Positions 5,194 through 5,250 of a stretch of 5,250 nucleotides of DNA are shown here, one piece after another. Made by a program: the position numbers and the translations under genes. The stretch spans positions 1 through 5,250 of the forward strand of contig VFHF01000199.1 of NCBI GenBank assembly GCA_009392095.1, read 5' to 3'. Each line of letters begins with the position of its first letter. Positions within the stretch are counted from its first letter, which is position 1. The DNA comes from SAR202 cluster bacterium (GTDB taxonomy: Bacteria > Chloroflexota > Dehalococcoidia > Lucifugimonadales > UBA3495). The notes under the pieces were generated by a model. That model ran no database searches, was not told the origin of the DNA, and saw nothing but the letters and a program-made list of their open reading frames with translations.

Positions 5194-5250
5194 GCTAACG
5201 GCGCAGTGAGACCAGATGACCGTCGTTCAGACGGGAAGATTTCCGACTCT

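Noticed and set aside
5216..5250. An ATG at 5216 opening MTVVQTGRFPT to the window end, as a possible next gene in the operon.
   Set aside because: Only 11 codons are visible, with no clear ribosome binding site and a hairpin (5220-5234) across the first codons. This is too little to support a call.

Overview
This window looks like bacterial chromosome of mid-range GC. The layout (an encoded CCA on the tRNA, two MFS exporters, an AllA-like protein, many hypotheticals) would fit an uncultured marine bacterium such as the SAR202/Dehalococcoidia side of Chloroflexota. That placement is an impression from protein style, not a demonstrated one.

Left part (1-1048). The window opens inside a tRNA-Ser gene (anticodon NGA), whose 3' end is followed by a clear intrinsic terminator. 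Next comes an 11-bp perfect tandem repeat, then two short genes of unknown function in opposite orientations. One is a small, probably exported protein on the minus strand, whose hydrophobic N-terminus is split by an in-frame TAG. The other is a 104-residue beta-rich protein on the plus strand. The setting (tRNA 3' end, short repeats, small orphan genes) resembles the edge of an integrated element, but no integrase and no second att copy is visible.

Middle (1045-3960). Two major facilitator transporters are transcribed divergently from an intergenic region of about 210 bp. The minus-strand one resembles the monocarboxylate / oxalate-formate antiporter type. The plus-strand one resembles the fosmidomycin-resistance (Fsr) type. 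The intergenic region has a good sigma70-like promoter (TTGACG-N17-TATAGT) and several small palindromes, but no regulator gene lies nearby. Past the last membrane helix of the minus-strand transporter, a second reading frame with convincing coding character continues to position 1045. The frame change coincides with a run of six A residues.

Right part (3961-5250). A small multi-helix membrane protein gene is interrupted by an in-frame TGA and probably also by a frame change in a T-run near its start. Its 3' end overlaps a gene with a strong ribosome binding site that encodes an intact ureidoglycolate lyase (AllA)-family protein. The last 79 bases hold only a weak hairpin and a doubtful start of a next gene.

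Together the right-hand genes suggest uptake or export of small organic acids or drugs near an AllA-like enzyme, possibly linked to ureide or nitrogen catabolism. No other ureide gene is visible to confirm this. No CRISPR array, insertion sequence, toxin-antitoxin pair or recognisable defence system was found. The most notable theme is that three open reading frames are interrupted or change frame. That points either to real gene decay or to assembly errors at homopolymers.
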